DNA of 64,000 nucleotides from Rhodococcoides fascians A25f (GTDB taxonomy: Bacteria > Actinomycetota > Actinomycetes > Mycobacteriales > Mycobacteriaceae): positions 3,751,501 to 3,815,500 of the forward strand of contig NZ_CP049744.1 in the NCBI RefSeq assembly GCF_000760935.2. The letters run 5' to 3'. Position 1 is the stretch's first letter. Every line of letters starts with the position of its first letter. The notes beneath the pieces are model-generated. The model saw only the letters and a list, made by a program, of their open reading frames with translations. It was not told the origin of the DNA and did no database searches. Made by a program: the position numbers and the translations under genes. This document shows, piece after piece, positions 1-9,133 of this stretch.

Positions 1-1
1 C

Positions 2-1834
2 GGTTCGGATGCTGCCACCGCGAAGACACTCGCCGGGGCCACCAAGATTTTGAGGATGTACGGATTCGAGGCCACGGCCGCGCTGGCCGAGGAGAAGTCC
101 GCCACGGTCGATCGGAGACAGAGCGTCGTCGTGGTCGGTGAGATCAAACGCGGCAAGAGCTCGCTGGTGAATGCTCTCGTGTCGAGCCGTGTCTCGCCGG
201 TCGGGGTCGAAGCGACCACCTCCGCGTCGCTGGTCTTCGTCCCCAGCGAACCCGACCGCGGCCCCGGGACGGCCGAACTGGTGTTTCCCGGTGGCACTCG
301 TCGGGTGAGCATCGAGGAGCTACCCGAGTGGGTGACCGTGAACGGTTCGCACGTGCGTGATCCGGCAACTCAGTCGCTTCCCACCCGCGCGCTCGTTCCG
401 GTCGCGAACTCACCGATGGGAGATGTTGTCGTCGTCGACACGCCGGGCTCGGGGGGCTTGGATTCGCTCGCCGCCCAGCTGTCCGTTCAGTCGGCACAGC
501 AGGCCAGCGTTCTGGTCGTGGTCAGCGATGCCAGCACCACGATCACCGCACCCGAGATGGACTTCGTTCGGGACGTGGCCTCGACGGTCGACTCCGTCAT
601 CGTCGTCGTCAGCAAGACCGACAAGAACCTACGCCGCTGGCGAACGGTGGCCGACGAGAACAAGCGCCTGCTCCACAAGCACCTTCGGCGTTCGGTTCCC
701 GTAATCGGAGTGTCCAGTGTCCGCGCGCTCGTGGCGCAGGAAATGGTCGACGATCAGGCGCGACGGCGCGGCGAAGAATCTTCGGGAATCGTCGAGCTGC
801 GGCAGATGATCGCGGCCGGGTTGGGCGACGGCACCGAACGTGGCGTCCGAGACGGCCTGCGTACTGCGCTCGAAGGTCTACGCAAGGTCCACGCCAAGAT
901 CACCGCGGATATCGGTATCACCGAACAGGGCGCGAATGCTCTGCCCGAGTTGACCGCTCAGCGAGACCGACTGCAGGAGCTCAAGGACACCAGTGCGCAG
1001 TGGGAGCAGTGGCTCGGACGCGACCTCACGCTGGCCCGCCAACGGGCGCTGACACATCTGGACGGTGAACTCGATCGCGTCCGAACGAAGTGGACGACAC
1101 GAATCAACAAGTCCGGCATGGAAGTACTGCGGAAGAACCCACAGGTGTTCACCGCCGAGATCGAGGCCGACCTCCTGGCCGCCATGACCGGCACCGTTCG
1201 CCTGTTCCTCGACGAATTGCGCCGTGTCGCAGAACCGTTGTTCGAGTCACCCAGAATCTGGGAGCAGATCGAGCACAACATCGCCGCATCCATGTCCGGC
1301 GAATCGCTCACCACGGGTGAGGTTGCGAGCAAGCGTCAAGGCCTGCTCGATCCCAGCATCTTGTCGATGGGCATGATCGGCACCTCGATGCTCGGTGCAC
1401 TCATCGGGGTCGGAGCGGTGGCCGGAGTGGTCTGGATCGGCGTCAATCTCGGATACAAAGCGATGCGTACCGGCAAACAGAACCTGTTGAACTGGCTGCG
1501 AGAGACGACCGGAAGCGCCAAAGCCAGCACCGCACGCATGCTGGAGGCCGCGCTCGCACTGGGCCGACCGGAGATTGTCGTACGCTACCGCGACTACATC
1601 CGAACCTCCATCGATACTGTGCAACAGCAGATGTCCGACGCCAAGGACGCTGCCCGTCTCGATGCCGCCGGACGAGACGCCACCCTCAAGCGCCTGTCCA
1701 ACAACCTCAGAGTCGTCACTGCCACGATGTCCGAGGTCGACAATGCGCTCGTTCGGTCGGCCGGTCGTAGCTCGGAATCGGCATCCCCTGTCTCGCCCAT
1801 CCCCGACGCCACCGAAAGCGAGACGAACTCGTGA
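2..1834 (+). CDS. Dynamin-like GTPase (IniA/IniC type), 5' end outside window
   Basis: Predicted large GTPase that binds and remodels membranes, acting at the cytoplasmic face. The reading frame is open to the left edge, so the N-terminus is missing. The first in-window start (TTG at 50) lacks a Shine-Dalgarno and lies only about 30 codons before the P-loop. Visible motifs are the P-loop GEIKRGKSS, a Thr pair in the switch I area (EATTSA), the G3 motif DTPGSGG and the G4-like SKTDKN. A hydrophobic Gly-rich stretch at about 1350-1470 probably inserts in the membrane, and helical regions flank it. The stop overlaps the GTG/ATG start of the GrpE-like gene, so the two are translationally coupled. 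A second dynamin gene follows, as in mycobacterial iniA/iniC pairs. The family call is firm; the function is inferred. Confidence 0.85.
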   Translation, partial: GSDAATAKTLAGATKILRMYGFEATAALAEEKSATVDRRQSVVVVGEIKRGKSSLVNALVSSRVSPVGVEATTSASLVFVPSEPDRGPGTAELVFPGGTRRVSIEELPEWVTVNGSHVRDPATQSLPTRALVPVANSPMGDVVVVDTPGSGGLDSLAAQLSVQSAQQASVLVVVSDASTTITAPEMDFVRDVASTVDSVIVVVSKTDKNLRRWRTVADENKRLLHKHLRRSVPVIGVSSVRALVAQEMVDDQARRRGEESSGIVELRQMIAAGLGDGTERGVRDGLRTALEGLRKVHAKITADIGITEQGANALPELTAQRDRLQELKDTSAQWEQWLGRDLTLARQRALTHLDGELDRVRTKWTTRINKSGMEVLRKNPQVFTAEIEADLLAAMTGTVRLFLDELRRVAEPLFESPRIWEQIEHNIAASMSGESLTTGEVASKRQGLLDPSILSMGMIGTSMLGALIGVGAVAGVVWIGVNLGYKAMRTGKQNLLNWLRETTGSAKASTARMLEAALALGRPEIVVRYRDYIRTSIDTVQQQMSDAKDAARLDAAGRDATLKRLSNNLRVVTATMSEVDNALVRSAGRSSESASPVSPIPDATESETNS

Positions 1835-2295
1835 TCATGTCGACCGCCTCGGCGCTGATCGCCGCCGCGCTGCTACTCGGAGCTCTCGTCGGCTGGTTCG
1901 CTCACTCGATGGCTGCCGGCCCCGACCGCCGACAGGCACCCCACGACCCTGCACTCGATCATGAACTCCCCCATCATGATTCGCCTGCTTCCGACGGATC
2001 ACCGGACCGCCGACTGGTCGATGCGCTCATCGGTGTGCACGACCTGGGTGACGGGGTATCGGCAACCGATCGCATTTCCGAGGAGCTGCATCGGGTGGGT
2101 GTCGTCCGGTTGGACGCGCAGCCAGGAACACTGTTCGACTCGAGCTCGCAGAAGGCCGTACACAGCGTCGCTGCGCCGACTCCCGATCGGGTGGGCACGA
2201 TCGCGGAGGCAGTCCGGCCGGGGTGGGCCGGTCCCGGCGGCATCATTCGGTACACCGAGGTATCGGTGTACGGACCAGCGTCGGCAGGTGCCTAG
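1831..2295 (+). CDS. Membrane-anchored GrpE-like nucleotide exchange protein
   Basis: A 154-residue protein with an N-terminal transmembrane helix (about residues 5-27, Ala/Leu-rich). After a charged linker, its C-terminal 60 residues look like the beta-rich head of GrpE: a hydrophobic strand with VVRLDAQPGTLFD, then a KAVHSV segment matching the FDP...HEAV pattern, then EAVRPGW and a final strand. GrpE heads promote ADP release from Hsp70. The long GrpE helix is short or absent. Two Hsp70-type ATPases lie two genes downstream, which supports the call. The GTG at 1831 overlaps the preceding stop; ATG at 1837 is an alternative start. The GrpE assignment rests on motif pattern only. Confidence 0.65.
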   Translation: MIMSTASALIAAALLLGALVGWFAHSMAAGPDRRQAPHDPALDHELPHHDSPASDGSPDRRLVDALIGVHDLGDGVSATDRISEELHRVGVVRLDAQPGTLFDSSSQKAVHSVAAPTPDRVGTIAEAVRPGWAGPGGIIRYTEVSVYGPASAGA

Positions 2296-3741
2296 GTGAA
2301 CGTGCAGCAACCTTCCGCAACACCGCTGGCCGCACGCAACATCGAGATGCGCTCCGTACTGGACCGTGGACTGCACGGACTTGCCGCGCTGGCACCGGAT
2401 CTGGTGCACGAGGCCAACCGGATAGGAGCCATCCTGTGGGGTCCGCCGCGAATTGTGGTGGTGGGCCGACTCAAGGCAGGCAAGTCGACCTTGGTCAATG
2501 CGCTCATCGGTGCACCGATCGCGGAGACCGCGACGCTCGAAGCCACCAACGTGGTCACCGTGTACGAGAACGGAATGCCCTCGCGCGCAGACGTCGTGAC
2601 CCCGGACGGACAGCGTCGGGCAGTGGAACTGAGGCAGGGATATCGGGCGGACCTGGGAATTCCTGCCGCCGATGTCGCCTACGTGCATCGGTACCTACCG
2701 TCGGAAGCGTTGTCCGACATCACGCTCATCGACACGCCGGGTCTGGCAACTCTGACAGTGGAGAACGAAAAGGCCACACATCGGGCGCTCATCGACGGTT
2801 ACGAGCAGACCCGTAACGCCAGTGTCGACGCCGACGCCGCGATCTTTCTCTTCGACTCGACCCCGCGCGCCGACGAGATGAAGTTCTTGCAGCAGTTGGG
2901 GTTCACGCCGCTGAACACACTGGGTGTTCTGTCCCGAGCCGACGGTTTCGGAGAAGGAGCTCTCGGCCGCATCGATCCCATCGAGCATGCCAGGGCTCAC
3001 TCGGTGACATTGGCGGCCACGCTGGCCTCCTCGGTCGCGACCGTGATTCCGATTTCCGGGCTGCTGGCCGAGACGTCCCATACCGGTCGTGTCACCGAAT
3101 CGGATGCTCGCGCTCTGCAGCGCGTGGCGCACCTGAATCCGCTGGAACTGTTCGACCTGTTGGAATCCGACGACCCCGCTCCGCTCGATCCACCGACCAG
3201 GGATCGACTACTCGACCTGATCGGCGAGTACGGCATGGTCGGTGGACGAGCCGCTGCGGCCGGGGGTGCATACGCACTGAGCCAGTGGCTGATCGCCAGG
3301 TCGGGGGTGGACCCGCTCAGAGGCGTGCTGCACACCGCGCTGCGTGACTTCGCCACCCTGCACAGAGCGAGTCGTGTTCTCACCGAACTGGATTCACTGG
3401 CGTTCACGCACACCTTCAGAGACCGGATCAGGGCGATCACCGACACCGTTCGACGCGACCCGGCCCTGCAGCCGGTACTGCTGTTCCAAGCACTGCGCGG
3501 CATGCTTCTCGCCGACGACTCCTCACCGGTGGTGGGCGAGTTGATGCGGGTGCTCACCGGACGGAACGATTCCGAGCGTCTCGGACTGGACGTCCACGCC
3601 CAGCGTGCACAGGTCGTGGCCGTGGCCAGCGAGCGAATCGATTGGGCAGCAGGGCGCTCGATCTCGGCCGGAACCGCCGCCGAGGATGCTGCCCTGGGGG
3701 AACTGTTGCGTCTCTACACCACGATTCGGAGCACGGCATGA
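2296..3741 (+). CDS. Dynamin-like GTPase, second of the pair (IniC-like)
   Basis: A 481-residue GTPase with P-loop GRLKAGKSTLVNAL at about residue 57, switch Thr in ATLEATN, G3 motif IDTPGLAT and G4-like LSRADGFG. It is shorter than the upstream dynamin and has a weaker hydrophobic segment (GRAAAAGGAYALSQWLI). Paired bacterial dynamins commonly heterodimerise on membranes, so a partnership with the first GTPase is likely (inference). The GTG start directly follows the TAG of the GrpE-like gene. The stop overlaps the next gene's ATG by 4 nt (ATGA). This packing indicates one polycistronic unit. Confidence 0.85.
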   Translation: MNVQQPSATPLAARNIEMRSVLDRGLHGLAALAPDLVHEANRIGAILWGPPRIVVVGRLKAGKSTLVNALIGAPIAETATLEATNVVTVYENGMPSRADVVTPDGQRRAVELRQGYRADLGIPAADVAYVHRYLPSEALSDITLIDTPGLATLTVENEKATHRALIDGYEQTRNASVDADAAIFLFDSTPRADEMKFLQQLGFTPLNTLGVLSRADGFGEGALGRIDPIEHARAHSVTLAATLASSVATVIPISGLLAETSHTGRVTESDARALQRVAHLNPLELFDLLESDDPAPLDPPTRDRLLDLIGEYGMVGGRAAAAGGAYALSQWLIARSGVDPLRGVLHTALRDFATLHRASRVLTELDSLAFTHTFRDRIRAITDTVRRDPALQPVLLFQALRGMLLADDSSPVVGELMRVLTGRNDSERLGLDVHAQRAQVVAVASERIDWAAGRSISAGTAAEDAALGELLRLYTTIRSTA

Positions 3742-5432
3742 ACGACCCCACACAGCCCACACCCACTCCGAGCTGGACTCTGTCGATCGACTTCGGCACA
3801 TCGAACACCGCTGCGGCCCAACGCTCCACACGACGCTCCGGGGTCGAGGCGGTGGCGCTGACCCACCAGGGAAACCTGATGCCCTCATCGGTGTTCGTCG
3901 ACGGTCCGGATCGAATCGACGTCGGCGATGTAGCGCTCAACAGGGCGCAGACGGCACCGGCTTCCTTCATCGCCTCCCCCAAGAGACTGGTCGCGCAGGG
4001 CAGCGTTCGAGCTGCAGGCCTCGATCTGCCGATCGCGGTTCCGATCGCCGCCGTTCTGCGGTCGGTGATCGATCGGGCAACTGCGTACCGTCGGGGACAA
4101 CCTCCAGCGGGCTTGATCCTGACCCACCCAGAGGCGTGGTCTCCTCGCGAAGTCGCGGTACTGGAAGAGGCGGCGAACCGGGCCGGCTACGGCCCGGGTT
4201 CGGTGTCCACACTGTCGGAGCCGCGCGCTGCGGCCCATTTCTACAGTCGCAGTGAGTATCTCGAGCCGGGTACGTCGATCGCCGTGTTCGACTTCGGCGG
4301 TGGAACCGTCGATATCGCCGTCTTGTCTGCCACTGCTCGCGGCACCTTCGACGTCGTCGCCGCCCGCGGCGACAACGGTTTGGGTGGCAAGAACCTCGAT
4401 GCGTCCGTTCGCCGGTGGGTCGATCGTCGACTCGAGGACGAGAATCCGGAACTGTCGCGCTTCCTCCGCACGGACGCGGCACTGCACACGCTCCGAACCC
4501 TCGACGACTCCATCCGCCGCGCAAAGGAGCTGTTGTCGTCCACCGAGTCGGCCACCATCGCCATCGGCGACAGTCGGACCGATCGCCAGCACATACTGAC
4601 TCTCGAGCGCGGAGAGTTCGAGACGATCGTCGCGAGCGAGATCGAACGTGCGGTCGCTCTGACGCACGCCACCCTCGCGGAGGCACATGCACTGACGGGC
4701 AGTGCGGTGCACGCGCTCTACCTCACCGGGGGATCGTCCCGAATACCTCTGGTACACCGTGCCCTCCACTCCCTCGGTCACCCGATCGCGACGCTCGACG
4801 ATCCGAAAACGGTGGTGGCTCAAGGAGCGTTGCTCGCACTACCCGACCGACTCGGAGCCGCACCGGTGGCGGGATCCCACGCCTTTTCCGGCGCGCCGAG
4901 CACCCAACCGGCACCCGTCGTCGGTAGTGGGCCCGATCTGCCGATCTCTCCTGCACCACCTGCGCGCGGTCGTGGGCGGCTGGTGGCCGCGGCAGCGGGC
5001 ACGGTCGCCGTGGCCGGTGCCGTTATTGCCGCAGTGGTACTCGCACCGTGGGATTCGACCGACCCGGTGCCCAGCACGGCGAGCGGGCAAGACGACACCG
5101 CGGCACTCGAATCGGTGACCAACGATTATCTCGATGCCGTGGCCGACCACGACGATGCAGCGATGACCTCGTTCTGGTGCGCAGCGAACAGGGAGAAGCG
5201 GGCGAGCACGACACCCTCTCCCGCCCCGACCTCCTCGACGGGCGACCTCGAACTGACGGCTGCCGAATTCATCGGTACATCGATCTACGGGGACAAGGCC
5301 AGCACCAGAATCCGACTGAAGGCGACGGTCGACGGAGAGCCGAGCACAGAAGAAGGGGACGGCGAGATCCTGGCGTTCGATTTCGGTCGAGAAGAGGGCC
5401 AGTGGCGCATCTGCCGACAGACGATCCAATGA
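3738..5432 (+). CDS. Hsp70-type ATPase with transmembrane helix and extracytoplasmic tail
   Basis: A 564-residue protein starting at the ATG that overlaps the dynamin stop; longer in-frame versions read back through the dynamin gene and are rejected. Residues 14-400 form an Hsp70/actin-like ATPase with the phosphate 1 loop DFGTSNTAA (near 18), phosphate 2 loop DFGGGTVDIAV (near 185) and adenosine motif LTGGSSRIPLV. There is no Hsp70 substrate-binding domain. After a Pro-rich linker a transmembrane helix (about 413-437) leads to a tail of about 125 residues that resembles NTF2/DUF4878-like extracytoplasmic domains. An ATPase inside coupled to a sensor-like domain outside is the likely architecture. 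Its client is unknown. Confidence 0.8.
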   Translation: MNDPTQPTPTPSWTLSIDFGTSNTAAAQRSTRRSGVEAVALTHQGNLMPSSVFVDGPDRIDVGDVALNRAQTAPASFIASPKRLVAQGSVRAAGLDLPIAVPIAAVLRSVIDRATAYRRGQPPAGLILTHPEAWSPREVAVLEEAANRAGYGPGSVSTLSEPRAAAHFYSRSEYLEPGTSIAVFDFGGGTVDIAVLSATARGTFDVVAARGDNGLGGKNLDASVRRWVDRRLEDENPELSRFLRTDAALHTLRTLDDSIRRAKELLSSTESATIAIGDSRTDRQHILTLERGEFETIVASEIERAVALTHATLAEAHALTGSAVHALYLTGGSSRIPLVHRALHSLGHPIATLDDPKTVVAQGALLALPDRLGAAPVAGSHAFSGAPSTQPAPVVGSGPDLPISPAPPARGRGRLVAAAAGTVAVAGAVIAAVVLAPWDSTDPVPSTASGQDDTAALESVTNDYLDAVADHDDAAMTSFWCAANREKRASTTPSPAPTSSTGDLELTAAEFIGTSIYGDKASTRIRLKATVDGEPSTEEGDGEILAFDFGREEGQWRICRQTIQ

Positions 5433-5481
5433 CTTCCACCGGTGCAGCCGCATCGACCCCTGACGATATCGAGGTAAGCAC

Positions 5482-7230
5482 ATGATGGCCGGTTGGATGC
5501 TCAGCGTCGACTTCGGTACGTCCAATACCGCTGCCGCACATGCCGACAACGGCTCGGACGCGGCGGAGGTAGTGCCCCTGACGCACCAGGGAAACCTGAT
5601 GCCGTCGGCGGTGTTCGTCGAGTCCCCGCACTCGATCGAAGTCGGCGACGTGGCGATCAACCGAGCACAGACCAACCCCGCGGCCTTCGTTCCGTCGCCC
5701 AAGCGCGTCATCGGCCAAGAGGTGCTCAACGTCAACGGCTACGACATTCCGTCGGCACTGCCCGCAGCCGCAGTACTGCACGCCGTCATCACGGCCGCGA
5801 CAGCAATCCGGCGCGGAGTTCCACCGAACCGATTGATACTCACGCATCCGGAAGCGTGGTCGCCCCGCGAGATCGACATACTTCTCGACGCGGCCGCCCG
5901 AGTCGGCTACCCGCGCGACAGGGTAGCGACCGTATCCGAGCCCCGAGCAGCGGCGCACTATTACTCGAGATCGAGCGCGATGCCGCCAGGAACCGAGATC
6001 GCAGTGTTCGACTTCGGGGGCGGCACACTCGATGTCGCCGTCCTGCGAGCCACCGAGCACTCGTTCGAGGTGATCGCCGCGCGCGGCGACAACACGTTGG
6101 GCGGGAAGTCCTTGGACTCGAGGTTGCGCCGTTGGGTGGACGAACAACTACTCGACCGCAACCCCGAATTGCTCGACTTCATTCGACGCAGTGCGCCCAT
6201 GCACGTGGCCCGCAGCCTCGAGGACTCCATTCGGCGGGCCAAGGAGCTGCTGTCGTCGACCCCATCGGCGTCGGTGACCGTTGCAGGCAACGGGCAGCAG
6301 GAAACGCTGTACATCACCCGCGACGAGTTCGACGAACTCATCGCCGACGATGTGGAGCGGGCAGTGCAGCTGACTCGTCAGACCTTGGTCGACGCCGGGA
6401 TTGCCGTCGGGAACCGCCTCTCTGCGCTGTACCTCACCGGCGGGTCGTCACGGGTGCCGATAGTGCACGACCGGCTCGCTGCGCTCGGCCCTATCGCCAC
6501 TCTCGACGACCCCAAAACCGTTGTCGCGCAGGGCGCATTGATCGCCACCGCGCATCGGTCCGCAGCCCAGGACACCGCACCGACCCCGACGCCGACCCCC
6601 GCCGCCACGCCGGTCGCCGACACTGCATCGTCCTCGGGTGCACGGAGAAAGCCCGCAGCCCGCACCGTCGTCGCCTCGACAATCGCAGCGGTGGTGGTCA
6701 TCGCAGCCCTGATCGCCGGGTACATCGTCTTCGGCAGCGATCGAGACAGCTCGAGTACAGCGGATACCGGCGGAACCACGACCGCGAGCGGGGCCGCCGC
6801 ATTCGCGTCGGATGTCGATGCCATCCGCTCGGCACTACCGAGCGCGCTGAACAGTGCGGTCGAGAAGTGCGTCAACTCCGACTTCACCGATACCGGCGGA
6901 CTGATCGCATCCTGCACGCTGGTTTCACCGAGCACGTTCGACCCGTTGTTCGAGTCCAGCTACGGACCCGCACACACCTTCACCTCGTATGTCGACATCA
7001 AACAGGTCAAGCGCCAACTCGCAGGCATTCGCGACTATCCCCTGGCCCCCGGCGACACGGTAATCGACGGCGCAGCAAGCGGTTCCAAGATCGTCTACGG
7101 CAAGGGGTACAGCGCCTCCACGAGTACGGCAGAGTATTTCGACCCCGGCACCGGCCTGTCCGCACGGTTCTCGAACTTCACCACCGACGACAACGCGCTC
7201 GAATTTCTGCGGGCAATCGGTCTGCTCTGA
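5482..7230 (+). CDS. Second Hsp70-type ATPase with transmembrane helix and extracytoplasmic tail
   Basis: A 582-residue paralogue of the preceding Hsp70-like protein. GAGG at 5471 precedes ATG 5482; ATG 5485 is also possible. Motifs are DFGTSNTAAAH near residue 10, DFGGGTLDVAVL near 175 and TGGSSRVPIV. The lid and substrate-binding domain are absent. A Pro/Thr-rich linker precedes a transmembrane helix at about 394-418. The tail of about 160 residues differs from that of its neighbour and has two Cys (CVNSDF and SCTLV) that could form a disulfide outside the membrane. The ATPase halves are closely similar while the exterior tails are not, which suggests duplication followed by divergence of the sensing part. 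Confidence 0.8.
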   Translation: MMAGWMLSVDFGTSNTAAAHADNGSDAAEVVPLTHQGNLMPSAVFVESPHSIEVGDVAINRAQTNPAAFVPSPKRVIGQEVLNVNGYDIPSALPAAAVLHAVITAATAIRRGVPPNRLILTHPEAWSPREIDILLDAAARVGYPRDRVATVSEPRAAAHYYSRSSAMPPGTEIAVFDFGGGTLDVAVLRATEHSFEVIAARGDNTLGGKSLDSRLRRWVDEQLLDRNPELLDFIRRSAPMHVARSLEDSIRRAKELLSSTPSASVTVAGNGQQETLYITRDEFDELIADDVERAVQLTRQTLVDAGIAVGNRLSALYLTGGSSRVPIVHDRLAALGPIATLDDPKTVVAQGALIATAHRSAAQDTAPTPTPTPAATPVADTASSSGARRKPAARTVVASTIAAVVVIAALIAGYIVFGSDRDSSSTADTGGTTTASGAAAFASDVDAIRSALPSALNSAVEKCVNSDFTDTGGLIASCTLVSPSTFDPLFESSYGPAHTFTSYVDIKQVKRQLAGIRDYPLAPGDTVIDGAASGSKIVYGKGYSASTSTAEYFDPGTGLSARFSNFTTDDNALEFLRAIGLL

Positions 7231-7336
7231 AAAGCCGGAGTCGCGAACGAATATCGCACGCGGCGGGAACATTGCGATCGATCGGCGCATCTCACTACCG
7301 ATTGCCCGCGAGACACACACAAAAAAGGAGCAAGCC

Positions 7337-8023
7337 ATGCCTCCCCAGGAACCCACCTCGAGCGAACCCACCGCACCCGCCTCCACCAACCCTCAGGTGA
7401 CCGGTAACCCGGACGACGCCAAGTTCGTCGAACCAGGCACGGTGCCGGCACCGACGACCACCGACGATTCGGCCGCCTCCGTCCCCGAGCCCGCCGCCCC
7501 GACTCCTGCAGCACCGGCGACTGCCCCGGAGCCCGCGAGCTCGGCACCCGAACCAGCCGACACGAATTCGTATGTCTCGCATCGTGATCTCGACGGCGAC
7601 GGCGTCGTCGACACCACACAGATCGACCTCGACGGCAACGGAACCGTCGATCAGATCCTGCACGACTACGACGGAGACGGAGTGGCCGACGTCGTCGAGA
7701 CGTCCAGTGCAGGCGACGGTCGCTTCGACATCGTCGATACCGACCTCGACGGTGACGGTGTCACCGACGAGACCCGCATGGACACCGACGGCGACGGCAA
7801 CGCCGACACGGCCATCTTCGATCTGGACGGCGACGGCACGGCGGACGAGGTGGATCTCGACACCGACGGGGACGGAGTGATCGATACCGTCCTCCTCGAC
7901 ACCAACGGCGACGGCACACTCGATTACCTCGGAGTCGACACCGACGGCGACGGATACGCGGACGAGGTCTACATCGACACCGATCAGTCCGGCGATTTCA
8001 ACCCCACGCCGGACCTGGCCTGA
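7337..8023 (+). CDS. DxDxDG tandem-repeat protein, probably calcium-binding
   Basis: A 228-residue protein preceded by AAAAAAGGAG, a strong ribosome binding site. The first 80 residues are Pro/Ala/Thr-rich and low complexity. Residues from about 81 on are a string of acidic repeats of about 13-16 residues with cores such as DLDGDGV, DLDGNGT, DYDGDGV, DTDGDGN and DTNGDGT. Such DxDxDG loops resemble EF-hand or thrombospondin type 3 calcium sites and dockerin-like repeats. No signal peptide or membrane helix is evident, so location is unclear; Hsp70- or type VII-linked export is possible. It follows the Hsp70 pair after a 106-nt gap and is cotranscribed or adjacent to the C39-like gene. Confidence 0.7.
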   Translation: MPPQEPTSSEPTAPASTNPQVTGNPDDAKFVEPGTVPAPTTTDDSAASVPEPAAPTPAAPATAPEPASSAPEPADTNSYVSHRDLDGDGVVDTTQIDLDGNGTVDQILHDYDGDGVADVVETSSAGDGRFDIVDTDLDGDGVTDETRMDTDGDGNADTAIFDLDGDGTADEVDLDTDGDGVIDTVLLDTNGDGTLDYLGVDTDGDGYADEVYIDTDQSGDFNPTPDLA

Positions 8024-8063
8024 TCCCCGCGTTCGTTCCTGATCCCAGACGAAAGAGACCGAG

Positions 8064-9086
8064 ATGAACGAGCACTTCGATTTCACCGACACCTCCGCGG
8101 ACCACGACGCGGCATCGGGCACGGACACCGACGACTACTCGGACAGCGTCGACCATTCCCTCGGCGACACCCTGGCAGCACCGTCGATGCCCACGATGCC
8201 CTCGATGGACTACGTCGAATCGCCGAGCGCGGTGTCGGCACCCGAAATGCCCGACATGCCGTCGATGACCCCGGATTCCGCGCCAGGAGTTCCCGACCCT
8301 TCGGTACCGGACCTGAGCGACCCGCCGGCCGAATCACCCTCGCCTGCAGTGGTTCCCGAGCCGAACACCGATCCCGAGCCGGCACTCGTGCCCGAGCCGA
8401 CCGACGTCCCGCCTCCTGCCCCCGAGCCCGTGGACGTTCCGCCGCCCGCGGACGGCGCTCCGGTGCCCGAGGACGGTTCCTACGGCACCCCGACGGCATG
8501 GACGGCAGATTGGTTCTATCAGGAGGTCGACGGTTACTGCGGGCCGTCGTCGATTGCGCAGGTGGTCTCCGAGTACACCGGACTGAACATCACCGACCCC
8601 CAGCAGTTGGTCGACCGAGCCCTCGAGCTCGGCCTGTTTCCCAACAACGATCCGTCCATGGGTATGACGTCCGCCGACATGGAGATCCTGATGGAAGATC
8701 AAGGAGTTCCGTGTCATCTGGAGAGCAGTTCGATGCAGGATCTCGAGGCGAAGCTGTCCGAAGGGTACGGCGTCATCGCCATGGTCGACTCGGGTGAAAT
8801 CTGGTACCCCGGTACCGAGACCTACGAGGACGACACTCCCGATCACGCATTGGTCGTCGCCGGCATCGACGAGGATCGCGGCGTGGTGATCTTGTCCGAC
8901 CCCGGCAATCCGGACGGCAACCAGTTCGAGATCTCCATCGACGAGTTCGACAACGCCTGGGCAGACTCCGATCACGAGATGCTGGTGGCGGACGACACCG
9001 ATCCGGATCTCGCCGACACCACTTCGGTCGATCCCGGCCTCGCTGCCCTGGCCCCCAAACTGTGGGCCCTCATCCCGCTGACCTGA
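8064..9086 (+). CDS. C39-like papain-fold cysteine peptidase-type protein
   Basis: A 340-residue protein with RBS GAAAGAGA before its ATG. Residues 1-140 are an acidic Pro/Met-rich disordered region with repeated MPSM/MPDMPSM and PEP steps. Residues from about 145 form a peptidase C39_2-type domain. The putative catalytic Cys159 sits in DGYCGPSSIAQV, His261 in PDHALVVAGID and Asp279 in ILSDPGNP, in the expected order. The family includes bacteriocin-leader peptidases and secreted cysteine proteases. No signal peptide is seen. It lies between the repeat protein and a small acidic protein on the same strand. A substrate cannot be deduced; the flanking repeat proteins are candidates. Confidence 0.7.
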   Translation: MNEHFDFTDTSADHDAASGTDTDDYSDSVDHSLGDTLAAPSMPTMPSMDYVESPSAVSAPEMPDMPSMTPDSAPGVPDPSVPDLSDPPAESPSPAVVPEPNTDPEPALVPEPTDVPPPAPEPVDVPPPADGAPVPEDGSYGTPTAWTADWFYQEVDGYCGPSSIAQVVSEYTGLNITDPQQLVDRALELGLFPNNDPSMGMTSADMEILMEDQGVPCHLESSSMQDLEAKLSEGYGVIAMVDSGEIWYPGTETYEDDTPDHALVVAGIDEDRGVVILSDPGNPDGNQFEISIDEFDNAWADSDHEMLVADDTDPDLADTTSVDPGLAALAPKLWALIPLT

Positions 9087-9133
9087 TTGTCTGAATATGA
9101 GTGCATACTCGTGAAGGACGAGAGGATTGTGAA

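Noticed and set aside
7580..8010. CRISPR-like regular repeat
   Set aside because: The periodicity comes from DxDxDG-coding triplets in frame; units differ in sequence and there are no unique spacers.
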